Below are positions 5,666-14,159 of a DNA stretch of 40,451 bases, piece after piece. This DNA comes from Flavonifractor sp. An306 (GTDB lineage: Bacteria; Bacillota; Clostridia; Oscillospirales; Oscillospiraceae): positions 1-40,451 of the forward strand of contig NZ_NFIQ01000037.1 of the NCBI RefSeq assembly GCF_002159455.1. Direction: 5' to 3'. Every line of letters begins with the position of its first letter. Position 1 is the stretch's first letter. Under the pieces are notes generated by a model that saw nothing but the letters and a program-made list of their open reading frames with translations, was not told the origin of the DNA and did no database searches. The translations under genes were made by a program, and so were the position numbers.

Positions 5666-7171
5666 TTACTGTGAAGCGGCCGCTTTGGCGGCTTTCTGCT
5701 CCTTCAGCTTTCCCCGGATGATAGCGGCCACCGCCACGATGATCAGCGCCAGGAAAATCTTGCAGTAGATGCTCTGAACGAAGATGGAGGGGTCCCCGTT
5801 GGAAATGAGCAGCGCCCGGCGGAAATTGGTCTCCGTCATGCGGCCCAGCACCAGGCCCAGCAGGATGGGCACCGGGGGCAGGTCCAGCTTGCGCAGCACC
5901 CAGGCCAGCACGCCGAACACCAGGGCAACGGCCACGTCAAAGTAGTTCTCATTGACCGAGTAGGCGCCGGCAAAGCAGAAGATGACGATGATGGGGGTGA
6001 GGATCTCCTGGGGGATGGACACCACCTTGGCGAACAGGGAGGTGAGGAATTTGCCCTGGAGGAACATGAACAGATTCACCAGGATCAGGCCCAGCATGAT
6101 GGCGTACATGATGTCGCCGTCTGTGGTAAAGAGGGACAGGCCGGGATTCAGGCCGTTGATCATCAGGGCCGAGAGCATGATGGCCACCGTTCCGTCGCCG
6201 GGGATACCCAGGGTCAGCAGGGGGATGAGGGTGGCGCCGGTGACGGCGTTGTTGGCCGACTCGGCGGCGGCGATGCCCTCCACCGAACCGTGCCCGAACT
6301 CCTCAGGGTGCTTGGACAGGTTTTTGGCGGTGTTATAGCTGAACCAGGAGGCCTCGGAGGCGCCGGTGCCCGGAATGATGCCCACCAGCACGCCGATGAT
6401 GGAGGACATGAGCACCGGCCGGGCCATGCGCTTGTACTCCTGGCGGGTGATCTTGCCGTCGTCCTTGATTTTGCGGGTATCCATGTGCAGGTCCCCCCGC
6501 TTTTTCTCCACCTTGGCCAGGATCTCCACCAGGGCGAACAGACCAATGAGGCACACCGCCAGGTCCAGGCCCAGGTACAGCCGGGGGATGCCGAAGGTGA
6601 AGCGGTCATAGCTGGTCATGGGGTCGGTGCCCACGCAGGAGATGAGCAGGCCCAGGCAGGCCGAGACCAGGCCCCGGATGATGCTCTTGCCCGACACGCC
6701 GGCAATGATGGTCAGGCCGAACACGCAGACCATAAAGTACTCGGCGGTACCCAGCTGGGCGGCCACCTTGGCCACCTGGGGTCCCAGGAACAGCAGCATC
6801 AGGGCGGAGAAAATGCCGCCGAAGGTGGAGGCATACAGGGCGATTTTCAGGGCGGCCTTGGTGCGGCCCTGCTGGGACAGCGGGTGCCCGTCCAGCATGG
6901 TGGCTGCGGCGTGGGGGGTGCCCGGTGTGTTGATCAGAATGGCGGACACGCTGCCGCCGTAGCCGCCGGCACAGTAGATGCCCAGCAGGAACATCATGCC
7001 GGGAATGGCGGTCATGGTGTAGGTGACCGGCAGGAAGAGAATGACGCACAAAATAACGCTCAGGCCGGGAATGGCGGCAAAAACCGCGCCCACAAACACG
7101 CCGATGTTAATCCACAGGATATTTTCCAGCGTGAAGAGAAGGCCGGTAGCGGGGGCTATGTATTGCAGCAT
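5666..7171 (-). CDS. tctA: TctA, large membrane subunit of a tripartite tricarboxylate transporter
   Basis: This 501-residue protein has about 12 membrane helices. It shows the two glycine- and proline-rich family signatures, GIYCAGGYGGSVSAILINTPG near the start and GIIPGTGASEASW in the middle. TctA forms the ion-coupled channel that receives substrate from the TctC binding protein. The ATG has AAGGAGGAGG upstream and follows tctB by 15 bases. Lys-rich C-terminus is cytoplasmic. Substrates of TTT systems range from citrate to aromatic and sugar acids, so the cargo cannot be read from sequence. Confidence 0.95.
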   Translation of the reverse strand: MLQYIAPATGLLFTLENILWINIGVFVGAVFAAIPGLSVILCVILFLPVTYTMTAIPGMMFLLGIYCAGGYGGSVSAILINTPGTPHAAATMLDGHPLSQQGRTKAALKIALYASTFGGIFSALMLLFLGPQVAKVAAQLGTAEYFMVCVFGLTIIAGVSGKSIIRGLVSACLGLLISCVGTDPMTSYDRFTFGIPRLYLGLDLAVCLIGLFALVEILAKVEKKRGDLHMDTRKIKDDGKITRQEYKRMARPVLMSSIIGVLVGIIPGTGASEASWFSYNTAKNLSKHPEEFGHGSVEGIAAAESANNAVTGATLIPLLTLGIPGDGTVAIMLSALMINGLNPGLSLFTTDGDIMYAIMLGLILVNLFMFLQGKFLTSLFAKVVSIPQEILTPIIVIFCFAGAYSVNENYFDVAVALVFGVLAWVLRKLDLPPVPILLGLVLGRMTETNFRRALLISNGDPSIFVQSIYCKIFLALIIVAVAAIIRGKLKEQKAAKAAASQ

Positions 7172-7186
7172 GAAAAGACCTCCTCC

Positions 7187-7702
7187 TTAAAAATCCACAT
7201 TCAGTACAAACCGGAAGGCCGCCCAGATGGCCACGGCCAGGGTCAGGGTAATGGCGTAATAGCTGGGCTTTCTGCAGCGGAAGTAGACCAAAAAGCCCAG
7301 CGAGCACACCAGGGCGCCCACCACGAACAGGTCGGTGACCCGGGCCAGCAGATAGGAGACCACCAGAATCGCCAGGATCACCAGCGCTTTCAGCTCCGTC
7401 TGCAGATGGATGTCCTTCCAGTTCATGGGCCGTTTGGTGGCCAGCTTGTACAGCTCCTTGCCCACCAGCATGGCGCAGCAGAGCATCATGACCACCATCA
7501 GCAGGGTAGGGAAGGCGCGGCCGTCCACCGCGTCCTTGTCGGAGACCACCACCTGATTGGGCATGACCAGCAGGATCACCACCGCGAACAGGAAAAAGAC
7601 AATGCCTGCCGTCAGGTCCACCGGAATACGCAGCTGCTTTTCCCCCAGCCGCTCTCCCAAGGCGTCCATGCGGGCATACAGGCGATCCACCCATTGTTTC
7701 AT
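7187..7702 (-). CDS. tctB: TctB, small membrane subunit of the TTT transporter
   Basis: This protein of about 171 residues has four predicted helices after a hydrophilic N-terminus. Its position between tctC and tctA and its size identify it; TctB sequences are poorly conserved. An upstream in-frame start at 7741 exists. The ATG at 7702 has GGAGGT eight bases before it, while the longer version would lie across that site, so the shorter start is preferred. It is the first gene after the intercistronic terminator at 7740-7778 and probably less expressed than tctC. Confidence 0.9.
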   Translation of the reverse strand: MKQWVDRLYARMDALGERLGEKQLRIPVDLTAGIVFFLFAVVILLVMPNQVVVSDKDAVDGRAFPTLLMVVMMLCCAMLVGKELYKLATKRPMNWKDIHLQTELKALVILAILVVSYLLARVTDLFVVGALVCSLGFLVYFRCRKPSYYAITLTLAVAIWAAFRFVLNVDF

Positions 7703-7739
7703 ATTGTACAGACCTCCTCTCACGGACAAAAATCGGCGC

Positions 7740-7778
7740 AAAAGGGGGAATGGGAGGGCCTATCCATCCCATTCCCCC
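7740..7778 (-). terminator. Intercistronic terminator between tctC and tctB
   Basis: GGGGGAATGGGA (7744-7755) and TCCCATTCCCCC (7767-7778) form a perfect 12-bp stem, and the leftward RNA continues with TTTT (7743-7740). Partial termination here would give more binding protein (TctC) than membrane subunits, a usual need of such transporters. Confidence 0.85.
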
Positions 7779-7798
7779 ATCATCACGGTTTACCGCGC

Positions 7799-8782
7799 TC
7801 AGCCGGCGACGATATCCTTATACTCGTTGACGATGTTCTTCACGTTTTCCACGTGGGCGTCCATGTCCTCCTGGGACATGGTGTCCACTTCCAGCAGCAT
7901 GGTGTCCTGGAGCCAGGTGACCACTTCCTCATCGGCCAGGATCTTGCCGTACAGCTCCTTGAGCTGGGCCACGGTCTCCTCGTCGGTGCCCGCCCGGGCC
8001 ATGATGAAGCAGCGGTTGCGGAAGTAGGGATAGCCATACTCGCCCACGCCCTCCACGCCGGCGAAGGGGCCGTTCTCCAGGGGCTTCTCGTCAAAGGCGC
8101 ACACGATGGTCACGCCGTCCTGCTGATAGGTCTCCTGGATCTGGGACTGGTGGGAGACGGCGAACTGGGTCTCGCCCTTGGCCACCGCCTGGGCGGCCTC
8201 GGCGGCGGACTGGTAGGCCACCAGCTTCAGCTGGTCCCCCGCCCCCATCTTACCGAACAGGGAGGCGGCCAGGAAGGCCTCGGAGCCGGTGGCGCCGTTG
8301 ACGGCCACGCTGATCTCCCCGCCCTGGCCCACAAAGGCCTCCAGCTCGGAGATGTTGTTGATGTTCAGCTCCTTGTCGGCGGAGAGTACGAAGATGGAGG
8401 AGTACAGGTTCTCCACAAAGACAAAGTCATCCTGGGTAAACTGCATCTTGGAGGGGTCGATGATGGAGGTGATGGACAGCAGGCCCTCACCCACAAACAC
8501 CAGCTCGGGGTCGTTGGCCTCGGTGTCCATGACCCAGGTGTTGACGGTGGCGGCGTCGCCGGCAATGGCCTCGGCCACCAGGGTGATGGTGTCGGAGTAC
8601 TCGGTGGACTTGGCCGCCGCCTTCTGGCTCACCATGGCGGCCACGCCGGAGGGCGCCCAGGGGCAGGTCACCTTCCAGCTGGCGCTTTTCCCGCCGCCGC
8701 CTCCGGAGCTGTTGCCGCAACCGGCCAGCAGGCCCAGCGACATGACCACTGCAAGAGACAAACTAAGTAGCCGTTTTTTCAT
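7799..8782 (-). CDS. tctC: TctC, lipoprotein substrate-binding subunit of the TTT transporter
   Basis: This 327-residue protein has a lipoprotein signal with lipobox LLAGC (Cys22), a glycine/serine linker, then a Bug/TctC-type solute-binding fold starting WKVTCPWAPSG. It should be anchored outside the membrane and hand an organic anion to TctA/TctB. The ATG is preceded by AAGGAGTG. As the first gene of the operon it is followed by its own terminator-like hairpin. Residues facing the ligand cannot be assigned to a substrate by eye. Confidence 0.92.
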   Translation of the reverse strand: MKKRLLSLSLAVVMSLGLLAGCGNSSGGGGGKSASWKVTCPWAPSGVAAMVSQKAAAKSTEYSDTITLVAEAIAGDAATVNTWVMDTEANDPELVFVGEGLLSITSIIDPSKMQFTQDDFVFVENLYSSIFVLSADKELNINNISELEAFVGQGGEISVAVNGATGSEAFLAASLFGKMGAGDQLKLVAYQSAAEAAQAVAKGETQFAVSHQSQIQETYQQDGVTIVCAFDEKPLENGPFAGVEGVGEYGYPYFRNRCFIMARAGTDEETVAQLKELYGKILADEEVVTWLQDTMLLEVDTMSQEDMDAHVENVKNIVNEYKDIVAG

Positions 8783-8906
8783 TCTTTACACTCCTTCTCA
8801 TTTTGTATCATTTCTCCAGTTTTTAGGCTTTTTATCTCGCCTGTTATATTTAATTTACCATTGGGTCTGATTGAAATGCAACAAATCTTTAAAAGAATAG
8901 CATAAA

Positions 8907-8943
8907 GTTGTATGGTTATAGTGATATTTTTGCAATGTTGTAT
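8907..8943 (-). promoter_or_regulatory. Candidate tct operon promoter with flanking ATACAAC repeats
   Basis: On the - strand TTGCAA (8935-8930), 17 bases and TACAAC (8912-8907) could drive tctC, with a leader of about 120 nt. ATACAAC occurs twice on this strand (8943-8937 and 8913-8907), exactly 30 bp apart, which would suit a dimeric repressor. Evidence is weak. Confidence 0.35.
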
Positions 8944-9166
8944 TTTTATTTTTCTTTTTTTATGCAATATGCACATTTTCCCCTGCCGGAACTGTACAAC
9001 CTTACCCAGCCTTTGGATTTGACCGGGTCCGGCCGGAGCTGAACCTGTCTGATTTTCTGCTTCCGCAGGCGCCCGGCGGGTTAGTCCGGCGCCCCCGGCA
9101 AAATACGACAGGATCTTCGCAATTTCACCCGTTATTTTCGCAGGAGCCCCTACGGGCTTCCGTATT
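8944..9166. other. Non-coding spacer upstream of the tct operon
   Basis: The left part is very AT-rich and contains the near-palindrome TGCATATTGCA. The right part is GC-rich with short hairpins (for example GGAGCCC/GGGCTTCC near 9143-9160). No gene with a ribosome site was found. Confidence 0.4.
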
Positions 9167-9175
9167 TGTTATACT
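9167..9175 (+). promoter_or_regulatory. Extended -10 promoter TGTTATACT
   Basis: TG-T-TATACT lies 66 bases upstream of the small membrane protein gene; no good -35 box is present, as is common for extended -10 promoters. Confidence 0.4.
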
Positions 9176-9240
9176 GGGCCGTAGCATCTCAGACCCACTC
9201 CCTTTACAGGCCAAAACCGAAACATGACAGGTGAGCAAGC

Positions 9241-9426
9241 ATGAAAAAACACGTTGTGTACATTCTGGTAGGGATTGCCGTTGTGTCAGGCGCCGTTATC
9301 GCCTGGTGGGGCATTCCATTTGCATATGCCGAACGGGGATATTTTGCGCTGGGCGGTGAATGGCTGCTGGTCCTGGCCGCGTTTCTCCTGCCGTTTGTGT
9401 GTATGTCTGCCCCCTGGCGCTTATAA
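9241..9426 (+). CDS. Small two-helix membrane protein of unknown function
   Basis: The 61-residue product has a lysine start (MKKH), a first hydrophobic segment at about residues 6-29, a short polar stretch, and a second at about 41-57. The ATG has AGGTGAG upstream. It has its own candidate promoter and a strong terminator (9454-9498), so it is likely a monocistronic small gene, not a fragment. I do not recognise the family. It lies between the tct operon and the response regulator, and shares no transcript with either. Confidence 0.5.
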   Translation: MKKHVVYILVGIAVVSGAVIAWWGIPFAYAERGYFALGGEWLLVLAAFLLPFVCMSAPWRL

Positions 9427-9453
9427 AGCCGGCGCCCTTTCCCGCTGGACGGA

Positions 9454-9498
9454 CTGAGCCGCTGTTTCCCCTGGAAACAGCGGCTCAGTAAAATTTTT
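9454..9498 (+). terminator. Strong terminator after the small membrane protein gene
   Basis: A perfect 16-bp stem (9454-9469 with 9473-9488) is followed by TAAAATTTTT. It also lies just past the stop of the leftward response regulator gene. Confidence 0.85.
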
Positions 9499-9517
9499 CC
9501 GGCAAAAGGCGCTTTGG

Positions 9518-10204
9518 CTATGGGACCACAAACCGATACCCCAGCCCCCGGACGGTCTGGATATACCGGGGCTTGGAGGGGTTCTCCTCAATCTTGGCCC
9601 GGAGCCGGTTGATGTAGACCATGATGGCGTTTTCGTCAATAATGGCCGACCCCCACACCAGATCGTAAATCATATCCTTGGAAAAAATGTGATTTACATT
9701 GTCCATAAACAGCTTGATCATGGCGTTTTCCTTGGAGGAGAGGGGAATTTCCACCCCGTCTTTATAGAAGCGCAGGGTGCTGGTATTGTACTGGAAGGGG
9801 CCGGCGGCGAGCACCTGCTCCGCGCCGGGCAGATTGCCCCGGCTGCGGCGGATGAGCGCCTTCACCTTCGCGGCCAGGGTGACGGGGTTCAGCGGCTTTG
9901 TGATGTAGTCGTCGGCCCCGATATCCAGGCCGTAGAGGGTGTCGTAATCCTCCTTCCGGCCGCTGACAATCACAATAGGGATCTTGCTGCCCTGCCGCCG
10001 GATGTGCTGGATCACCTGAAACCCGTCCATGCCGGACAGATTGATGTCCAGCAGGAGCAGGTCATACTGCTTCTGCTTCAGCAGCTCCAGGCACGCCTCC
10101 CCCGACTCGGCGGTGTCCGCCTGAAGGCCGTTGCTGCTGATGACTTTATACAGCATGGTGAGAACCGCCTGATCATCGTCCACAATAAGCACCTGGTCCG
10201 CCAC
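9518..10204 (-). CDS. OmpR/PhoB-family response regulator
   Basis: This 228-residue protein has a receiver domain with acidic residues D9-D11, phosphoacceptor D53 in LLDINLSGMDG, and conserved K103 in TKPLNP. It also has a C-terminal winged-helix DNA-binding domain ending RYIQTVRGLGYRF. It is phosphorylated by a histidine kinase, presumably the divergently encoded one at 10295. The GTG at 10204 has AAAGGGGGA seven bases upstream and starts exactly at the receiver fold, so the longer in-frame extension is rejected. The likely targets are its own intergenic region or the rnf-like operon. Confidence 0.92.
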   Translation of the reverse strand: MADQVLIVDDDQAVLTMLYKVISSNGLQADTAESGEACLELLKQKQYDLLLLDINLSGMDGFQVIQHIRRQGSKIPIVIVSGRKEDYDTLYGLDIGADDYITKPLNPVTLAAKVKALIRRSRGNLPGAEQVLAAGPFQYNTSTLRFYKDGVEIPLSSKENAMIKLFMDNVNHIFSKDMIYDLVWGSAIIDENAIMVYINRLRAKIEENPSKPRYIQTVRGLGYRFVVP

Positions 10205-10226
10205 GGTGCATCCCCCTTTACACATC

Positions 10227-10257
10227 CTGTTTCCTACAGTATGATATCCAGTATAAA
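10227..10257 (+). promoter_or_regulatory. Divergent control region of the two-component system
   Basis: The 90-base gap between the divergent genes holds an inverted repeat CTGT-TTCCT-ACAG (10228-10240) and TATAAA (10252-10257) as a possible -10 for the kinase. The repeat is a candidate regulator site. Confidence 0.35.
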
Positions 10258-10294
10258 AGAATCTTACAGGCTTTGGCAAGGGGGAGCATGAGAA

Positions 10295-12049
10295 TTGAAG
10301 CAATTCATCCGGCAGGAGCGCAAAATTCTGATTGCCGCGCTATTGACCCTCGGCCTGATCTGCATGGGGATTGTGATGGTATTCCGCGTGTTCCAGCAGT
10401 ACGAAAGCCTCATCATTGAACATGAGGACCGGCAGCTTCTGGGCCTGGCCCGCTCGGTTGACCGGAGCATCACCAGCTACCTGCAGCAGTTTTTGCGGGA
10501 TCTGGAGCACACTGTGCGGCGGGCCGGGCTGGAGGAGGCGGAGGCGGCCTATCGGGAGGGCGAAAGCGCCGCAGGCATTGGGCAGAATCTACAGGACACC
10601 CTCCTGTGGGACCATCCGCTGACCTACGACATGCTGTGCATGGACGGGGACGCCGTTGTCTATTCCGCCCGGGGCAGAACCGACTACACCTTCCCCGCCC
10701 GGGCCGGACTGGATGGGGAAATCCGCATTGGGCCATGTATCGACGGGACGGGCGCCATTTATCTCTCGTTTCTGAAAACCAGCGACGGGGGCCTGCAATA
10801 CGGCGTGCTGGTCAGCCTCACCGATTTCTACCAGGCCGTGGCGGGAAACCTGATTGCCGGGACCCAGGACCGCATTCTGCTGCTGGACGCGGGGGGAAGG
10901 GCGGTGCTCTACCAGACCGAGGCGGGCCCTGGGGCGGCGCTGATATCCGACGGCCTGCCGGAAGGGGTCTATTCCGACGAGCTGGATATCCTGCTGAGCT
11001 GCCAGAGCGCCGGAGCGGAATCCGCCGTCTTTTACCAGGCGGGGGACGGCCGGGAGGAGGACGCTTACACGGCACGGATGGCGGCCCTCCCCGCCGCCGG
11101 CAACAACGGCGTGTTTTCCGTGGGGGCCTCCCTCAATTATGAGACCGTCAAGCGGCCCATCCACATGGCCACCATACGGCTTGCCGCATACAGCAGCATG
11201 ATCATCACCGGCATCCTGCTGCTGCTGACCCTCATTCTGTTTGTGGCCCGGCGCAATGTGAGGGCCCAGCAGGAGGTGCTCACCCTCCGGGAGCGGAATC
11301 TGGCCCTGGAGGCGGTGACAAAAAAGACCCAGGCCCTGGCCCATCATCAGCGGCTGGAGATCATCGGCACCCTGACCTCCAGTATTGCCCATGAATTCAA
11401 CAACCTGCTGACCCCCATCATGGGCTATTCCATCCTGGTCCTGGAAAAGCTGCCGCCGGACGCCGAGGAGCTGTATGACAACGTACTGGAGATCTATGAG
11501 GCCTCCCGCAAGGCAAAGACCATCATCTCCCGGCTCTCCGACCTCTCCCGGAAAAACACCCCCCTCACCTTCCAGTATGTGGCGCCGGACGAGCTGGTGC
11601 GGCGGGTTCTGGAGATTTCCGCCCCGGCCAAGCCGCCCAGGGTGGAGGTGGTCAGCCGGCTCCACTGCCGCCACCTCTGGGTGCGGGGCAACGAGATCCA
11701 GCTGTCCCAGATGCTGCTGAACCTGGTTTTGAACGCCTATCAGGCCATGGAGACCGACGGCGGGACCCTGACCGTCACAACCGAACAGGACGGGGATGCC
11801 GTCTGCTTCCATGTGGCCGATACAGGTCCGGGAATCGCCCCCGACCTGCTGGAGCACATTTTTGAGCCCTTCTTCACCACCAAGGAGCGGGGAAAGGGCA
11901 CCGGGCTGGGCCTGGCCATCGTGCAGCAGGTGGTCCAGGATCACCAGGGCAGCGTTTCAGTCCACAGCCAGCCGGGCCGGGGGACCACCATCACCGTCCG
12001 CCTGCCCCTCCCGCCGCCGGACCCGGAGGGCGGGGACAACCACATATGA
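10295..12049 (+). CDS. Membrane sensor histidine kinase
   Basis: This 584-residue protein has a first membrane helix at about 10-32, an extracytoplasmic sensor of about 250 residues (Cache-like in size, not confirmed), and a second helix at about 290-312. A coiled linker leads to the dimerisation helix with H366 in [13 protein letters not shown], then a HATPase domain with N box ([11 protein letters not shown]), G1 (DTGPGIAP) and G2 (GKGTGLGL). The HEFNN motif is that of NtrB-like kinases. The start is TTG at 10295, with AAGGGGGAG upstream; the ATG at 10288 is out of frame. It is divergent from its likely partner regulator and upstream of the rnf-like operon. Confidence 0.92.
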   Translation: MKQFIRQERKILIAALLTLGLICMGIVMVFRVFQQYESLIIEHEDRQLLGLARSVDRSITSYLQQFLRDLEHTVRRAGLEEAEAAYREGESAAGIGQNLQDTLLWDHPLTYDMLCMDGDAVVYSARGRTDYTFPARAGLDGEIRIGPCIDGTGAIYLSFLKTSDGGLQYGVLVSLTDFYQAVAGNLIAGTQDRILLLDAGGRAVLYQTEAGPGAALISDGLPEGVYSDELDILLSCQSAGAESAVFYQAGDGREEDAYTARMAALPAAGNNGVFSVGASLNYETVKRPIHMATIRLAAYSSMIITGILLLLTLILFVARRNVRAQQEVLTLRERNLALEAVTKKTQALAHHQRLEIIGTLTSSIAHEFNNLLTPIMGYSILVLEKLPPDAEELYDNVLEIYEASRKAKTIISRLSDLSRKNTPLTFQYVAPDELVRRVLEISAPAKPPRVEVVSRLHCRHLWVRGNEIQLSQMLLNLVLNAYQAMETDGGTLTVTTEQDGDAVCFHVADTGPGIAPDLLEHIFEPFFTTKERGKGTGLGLAIVQQVVQDHQGSVSVHSQPGRGTTITVRLPLPPPDPEGGDNHI

Positions 12050-12053
12050 CCCC

Positions 12054-12102
12054 AAAGGGGGATGGACGCCGCTTCCCACAGCGGCGTCCATCCCCCTTTC
12101 TT
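12054..12102 (+). terminator. Long hairpin terminator after the kinase gene
   Basis: Arms 12054-12073 and 12080-12099 pair over 20 bp, followed by CTTAAT. It separates the kinase from the next operon, which has its own promoter. Confidence 0.8.
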
Positions 12103-12144
12103 AATAAATATTAAGGGTGGAGTAATGGCCCATTAAGCAGAGAT

Positions 12145-12153
12145 TGTTATAAT
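12145..12153 (+). promoter_or_regulatory. Extended -10 promoter of the rnf-like operon
   Basis: TG-T-TATAAT at 12145-12153 lies 40 bases before the first gene of the operon. There is no clear -35, so an activator such as the adjacent response regulator may be needed. Confidence 0.5.
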
Positions 12154-12192
12154 TTTGTCAAATTCCTTTGGGGCGCGAAATGGAGCGGTCAA

Positions 12193-12678
12193 ATGATTAT
12201 CACCATTACACGGAAGTTCGGCAGCGGCGGGCGGGAGATTGGCCGGCGGCTGGCGGAACGTCTGGACATTCCCTATTACGACGTGGACTTCCTGCCCCAG
12301 CCCGGCGACGACGGCTGGCGGGAGCAGCTCCTCCGGCTGGCGGAGGGGGGGCCCTGCGTCATGGTGGGCTTTTGCGCCGACTTTGTGCTGGCCGGCCGGG
12401 AGGGCCTGATGCGCATTTTCATTCACTGCGACATGGAGCGCCGCCTGGAGCGGATCATGAAGGAAAACAGCCTCTCCCGGGAACAGGCCCAGCGGGAGGC
12501 CCTGTACCAGGACCGGGAGCGGTCCCGGCTGTACGGCTGCTATACCGGGGCAAAATGGGCCGATCTGGACCGGTATGACCTGACGGTCAACAGCGGCCTT
12601 CTGGGCACGGAGGGCACCGTGGAGCTGCTGGGCCAGTTTGTGGCCCTGAATGTGATGCGCAGGCGCAGAAGTCCCTGA
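12193..12678 (+). CDS. Cytidylate kinase-like protein (P-loop), first gene of the rnf-like operon
   Basis: This 161-residue protein starts MIITITRKFGSGGREIGRRL. The G-S-G-G-R-E-I-G loop is typical of the cytidylate kinase-like family found beside membrane and redox genes in Clostridia. The true family role is unknown; a nucleoside monophosphate kinase activity is not established. At 161 residues it is shorter than the usual length of about 200, and the middle lid region seems reduced. The ATG is preceded by GGAGCGG. The next gene follows after 53 bases. Confidence 0.75.
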   Translation: MIITITRKFGSGGREIGRRLAERLDIPYYDVDFLPQPGDDGWREQLLRLAEGGPCVMVGFCADFVLAGREGLMRIFIHCDMERRLERIMKENSLSREQAQREALYQDRERSRLYGCYTGAKWADLDRYDLTVNSGLLGTEGTVELLGQFVALNVMRRRRSP

Positions 12679-12731
12679 GTCCGGAGGGAGCCACAACCTT
12701 GCCGATGTTGTATCAGGAGTGGAGGCTGCTT

Positions 12732-13049
12732 ATGCTGAAACAATGGATTGAAACCGCGCTGCCCACGCTGATCTCCCTGCTGGAGCTGATGGGCATTTTC
12801 GTGGTGGCGGTGTCGGCGGTCGGCGCGTTTATCCGCTATGTGAAGGGGCTTATCACCCATGCGGAGGGGGACGTGAAGTTTGCCCTGGCCAACGGCCTGG
12901 CCATCGGCCTGGAGTTCAAAATGGCGGCGGAGATTCTGAAAACAGTCCTGGTCCATGAGCTCAACGAGCTGATATTTCTGGGCGCTGTCATCCTGCTGCG
13001 GGCGCTGCTGTCGTTTTTGATTCACTTTGAAATGAAACAGACCCACTAA
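12732..13049 (+). CDS. DUF1622-like small membrane protein
   Basis: This 105-residue protein has three hydrophobic segments (about 8-34, 45-70 and 78-98) and the pattern GLAIGLEFKMAAEILKTVL..NEL, which I associate with DUF1622. The ATG at 12732 is preceded by GGAGG six bases away; earlier in-frame starts (12699, 12705) lack one. Proteins of this group are found in many bacteria without known function. Its place inside a redox operon suggests it helps the membrane complex, but this is inference. Confidence 0.75.
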   Translation: MLKQWIETALPTLISLLELMGIFVVAVSAVGAFIRYVKGLITHAEGDVKFALANGLAIGLEFKMAAEILKTVLVHELNELIFLGAVILLRALLSFLIHFEMKQTH

Positions 13050-13069
13050 TCATTCAGGAGGTACTACAT

Positions 13070-14137
13070 ATGAAGAAACTGCTTGCCTTGATCCTGACCG
13101 GCGCGCTGACAATGGGCGCCCTGTCCGCCTGCGGCGGCACGGCGGTGGTGGCCGTGCCCCCGCCCCAGGAGTCCGAACCGGCAACCCCCACCCCCGACCA
13201 GCCCCGGGAGCCCTCGGGCGAAGCGGTCAAGACCGGCCTCTACCTGAGCGCCAGCGTGTCGGGCAGCAAAAGCGCCGCCGACGGCGAGGACGGCCTCGGT
13301 CAGGCCGACATTGACCTGGTGGCCGTCACCGTAACCGACGAAGGGGTCATCGACTCCTGCGTGATTGACTCCATCCAGTCAAAGGTCAGCTTTGACGCCG
13401 CCGGGAACGTGACCGCCGACCTGACCGCCCCGGTGCCCACCAAAAACGAGCTGGGCAGCGACTACGGCATGGGCCAGTACAGCCCCATCGGCAAGGAGTG
13501 GAACCAGCAGGCCCAGGCTCTGGCCGACTATGTGGAGGGCAAGACGGTGGAAGAGCTCCAGGGCATCGCCGTAACCGAGGAGGGCAGGCCCGCTGACGCC
13601 GACCTGGCCGCCTCCGTCACCATATCCATCGGCGGCTACCTGGACGCCATCCAGCAGGCCGTGGCCAACGCCACCCACCTGGGCGCCAGCCAGGGGGACC
13701 GGCTGGCCCTCACCACCTCCACCAACGTGGCCAGCAGCAAGAGCGCCACCCAGGAGGAGGACGGGCTGATCCAGACCTACGCCACCGTGGCCGCCGTCAC
13801 CCTCAACGGCGACGTGATCACCAGCTGCTACATCGACGCGGTGCAGGCCAACGTGAATTTCGACACCGCCGGCACGGTCACCTCCGACCTGACCGCGGCC
13901 CAGCCCTCCAAAAACCAGCTGGGGGACGATTACGGCATGAAGAAGGCCAGCTCCATCGGCAAGGAGTGGTATGAGCAGGCGGCCGCCTTCTGCACCTACG
14001 TCACGGGCAAGACCCTGGACCAGGTGGCGGGCCTGGCCGTCACGGAGACGGGAGCCGCCGCCGACGCCGACCTGGCCGCCTCCGTCACCCTTTCCATCGG
14101 GGAGTTCCAGGCCCTGCTGGCCAAGGCCGGCGCCTGA
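13070..14137 (+). CDS. Lipoprotein with two tandem repeats, redox-operon associated
   Basis: This 355-residue protein has a lipoprotein signal with lipobox LSAC (Cys21), a proline/threonine-rich linker, and two homologous domains (about 55-190 and 210-350). Both share LGxDYGM, SxIGKEW, GKTxxxxxGxAVTE and ADADLAASVTxSIG. Such proteins sit beside ApbE and Rnf-like genes in Clostridia and are sometimes labelled FMN-binding. However, neither repeat has the D-x-x-[ST]-G-A-T flavin-attachment motif seen in RnfG, so covalent flavin is not supported. It may bind a redox partner or ligand outside the cell. AGGAGG precedes the ATG. Confidence 0.8.
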   Translation: MKKLLALILTGALTMGALSACGGTAVVAVPPPQESEPATPTPDQPREPSGEAVKTGLYLSASVSGSKSAADGEDGLGQADIDLVAVTVTDEGVIDSCVIDSIQSKVSFDAAGNVTADLTAPVPTKNELGSDYGMGQYSPIGKEWNQQAQALADYVEGKTVEELQGIAVTEEGRPADADLAASVTISIGGYLDAIQQAVANATHLGASQGDRLALTTSTNVASSKSATQEEDGLIQTYATVAAVTLNGDVITSCYIDAVQANVNFDTAGTVTSDLTAAQPSKNQLGDDYGMKKASSIGKEWYEQAAAFCTYVTGKTLDQVAGLAVTETGAAADADLAASVTLSIGEFQALLAKAGA

Positions 14138-14159
14138 GCCCGCCCGGAAGCGCAGGCAT

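Noticed and set aside
6290-8770. Very long rightward frame opposite tctA-tctC
   Set aside because: Shadow of codon bias in a GC-rich operon: His/Gly/Gln-rich, no domain, no start signal. Similar shadows lie opposite thrS, nadE, gpmI and prfC.
8779-8976. 65-codon frame on the - strand upstream of tctC
   Set aside because: Lies in the AT-rich promoter region, overlaps tctC start, no separate ribosome site, lysine/isoleucine-rich only because of AT content.
10288-10290. ATG as start of the histidine kinase
   Set aside because: Out of frame with the kinase; the TTG at 10295 is in frame and properly spaced from AAGGGGGAG.
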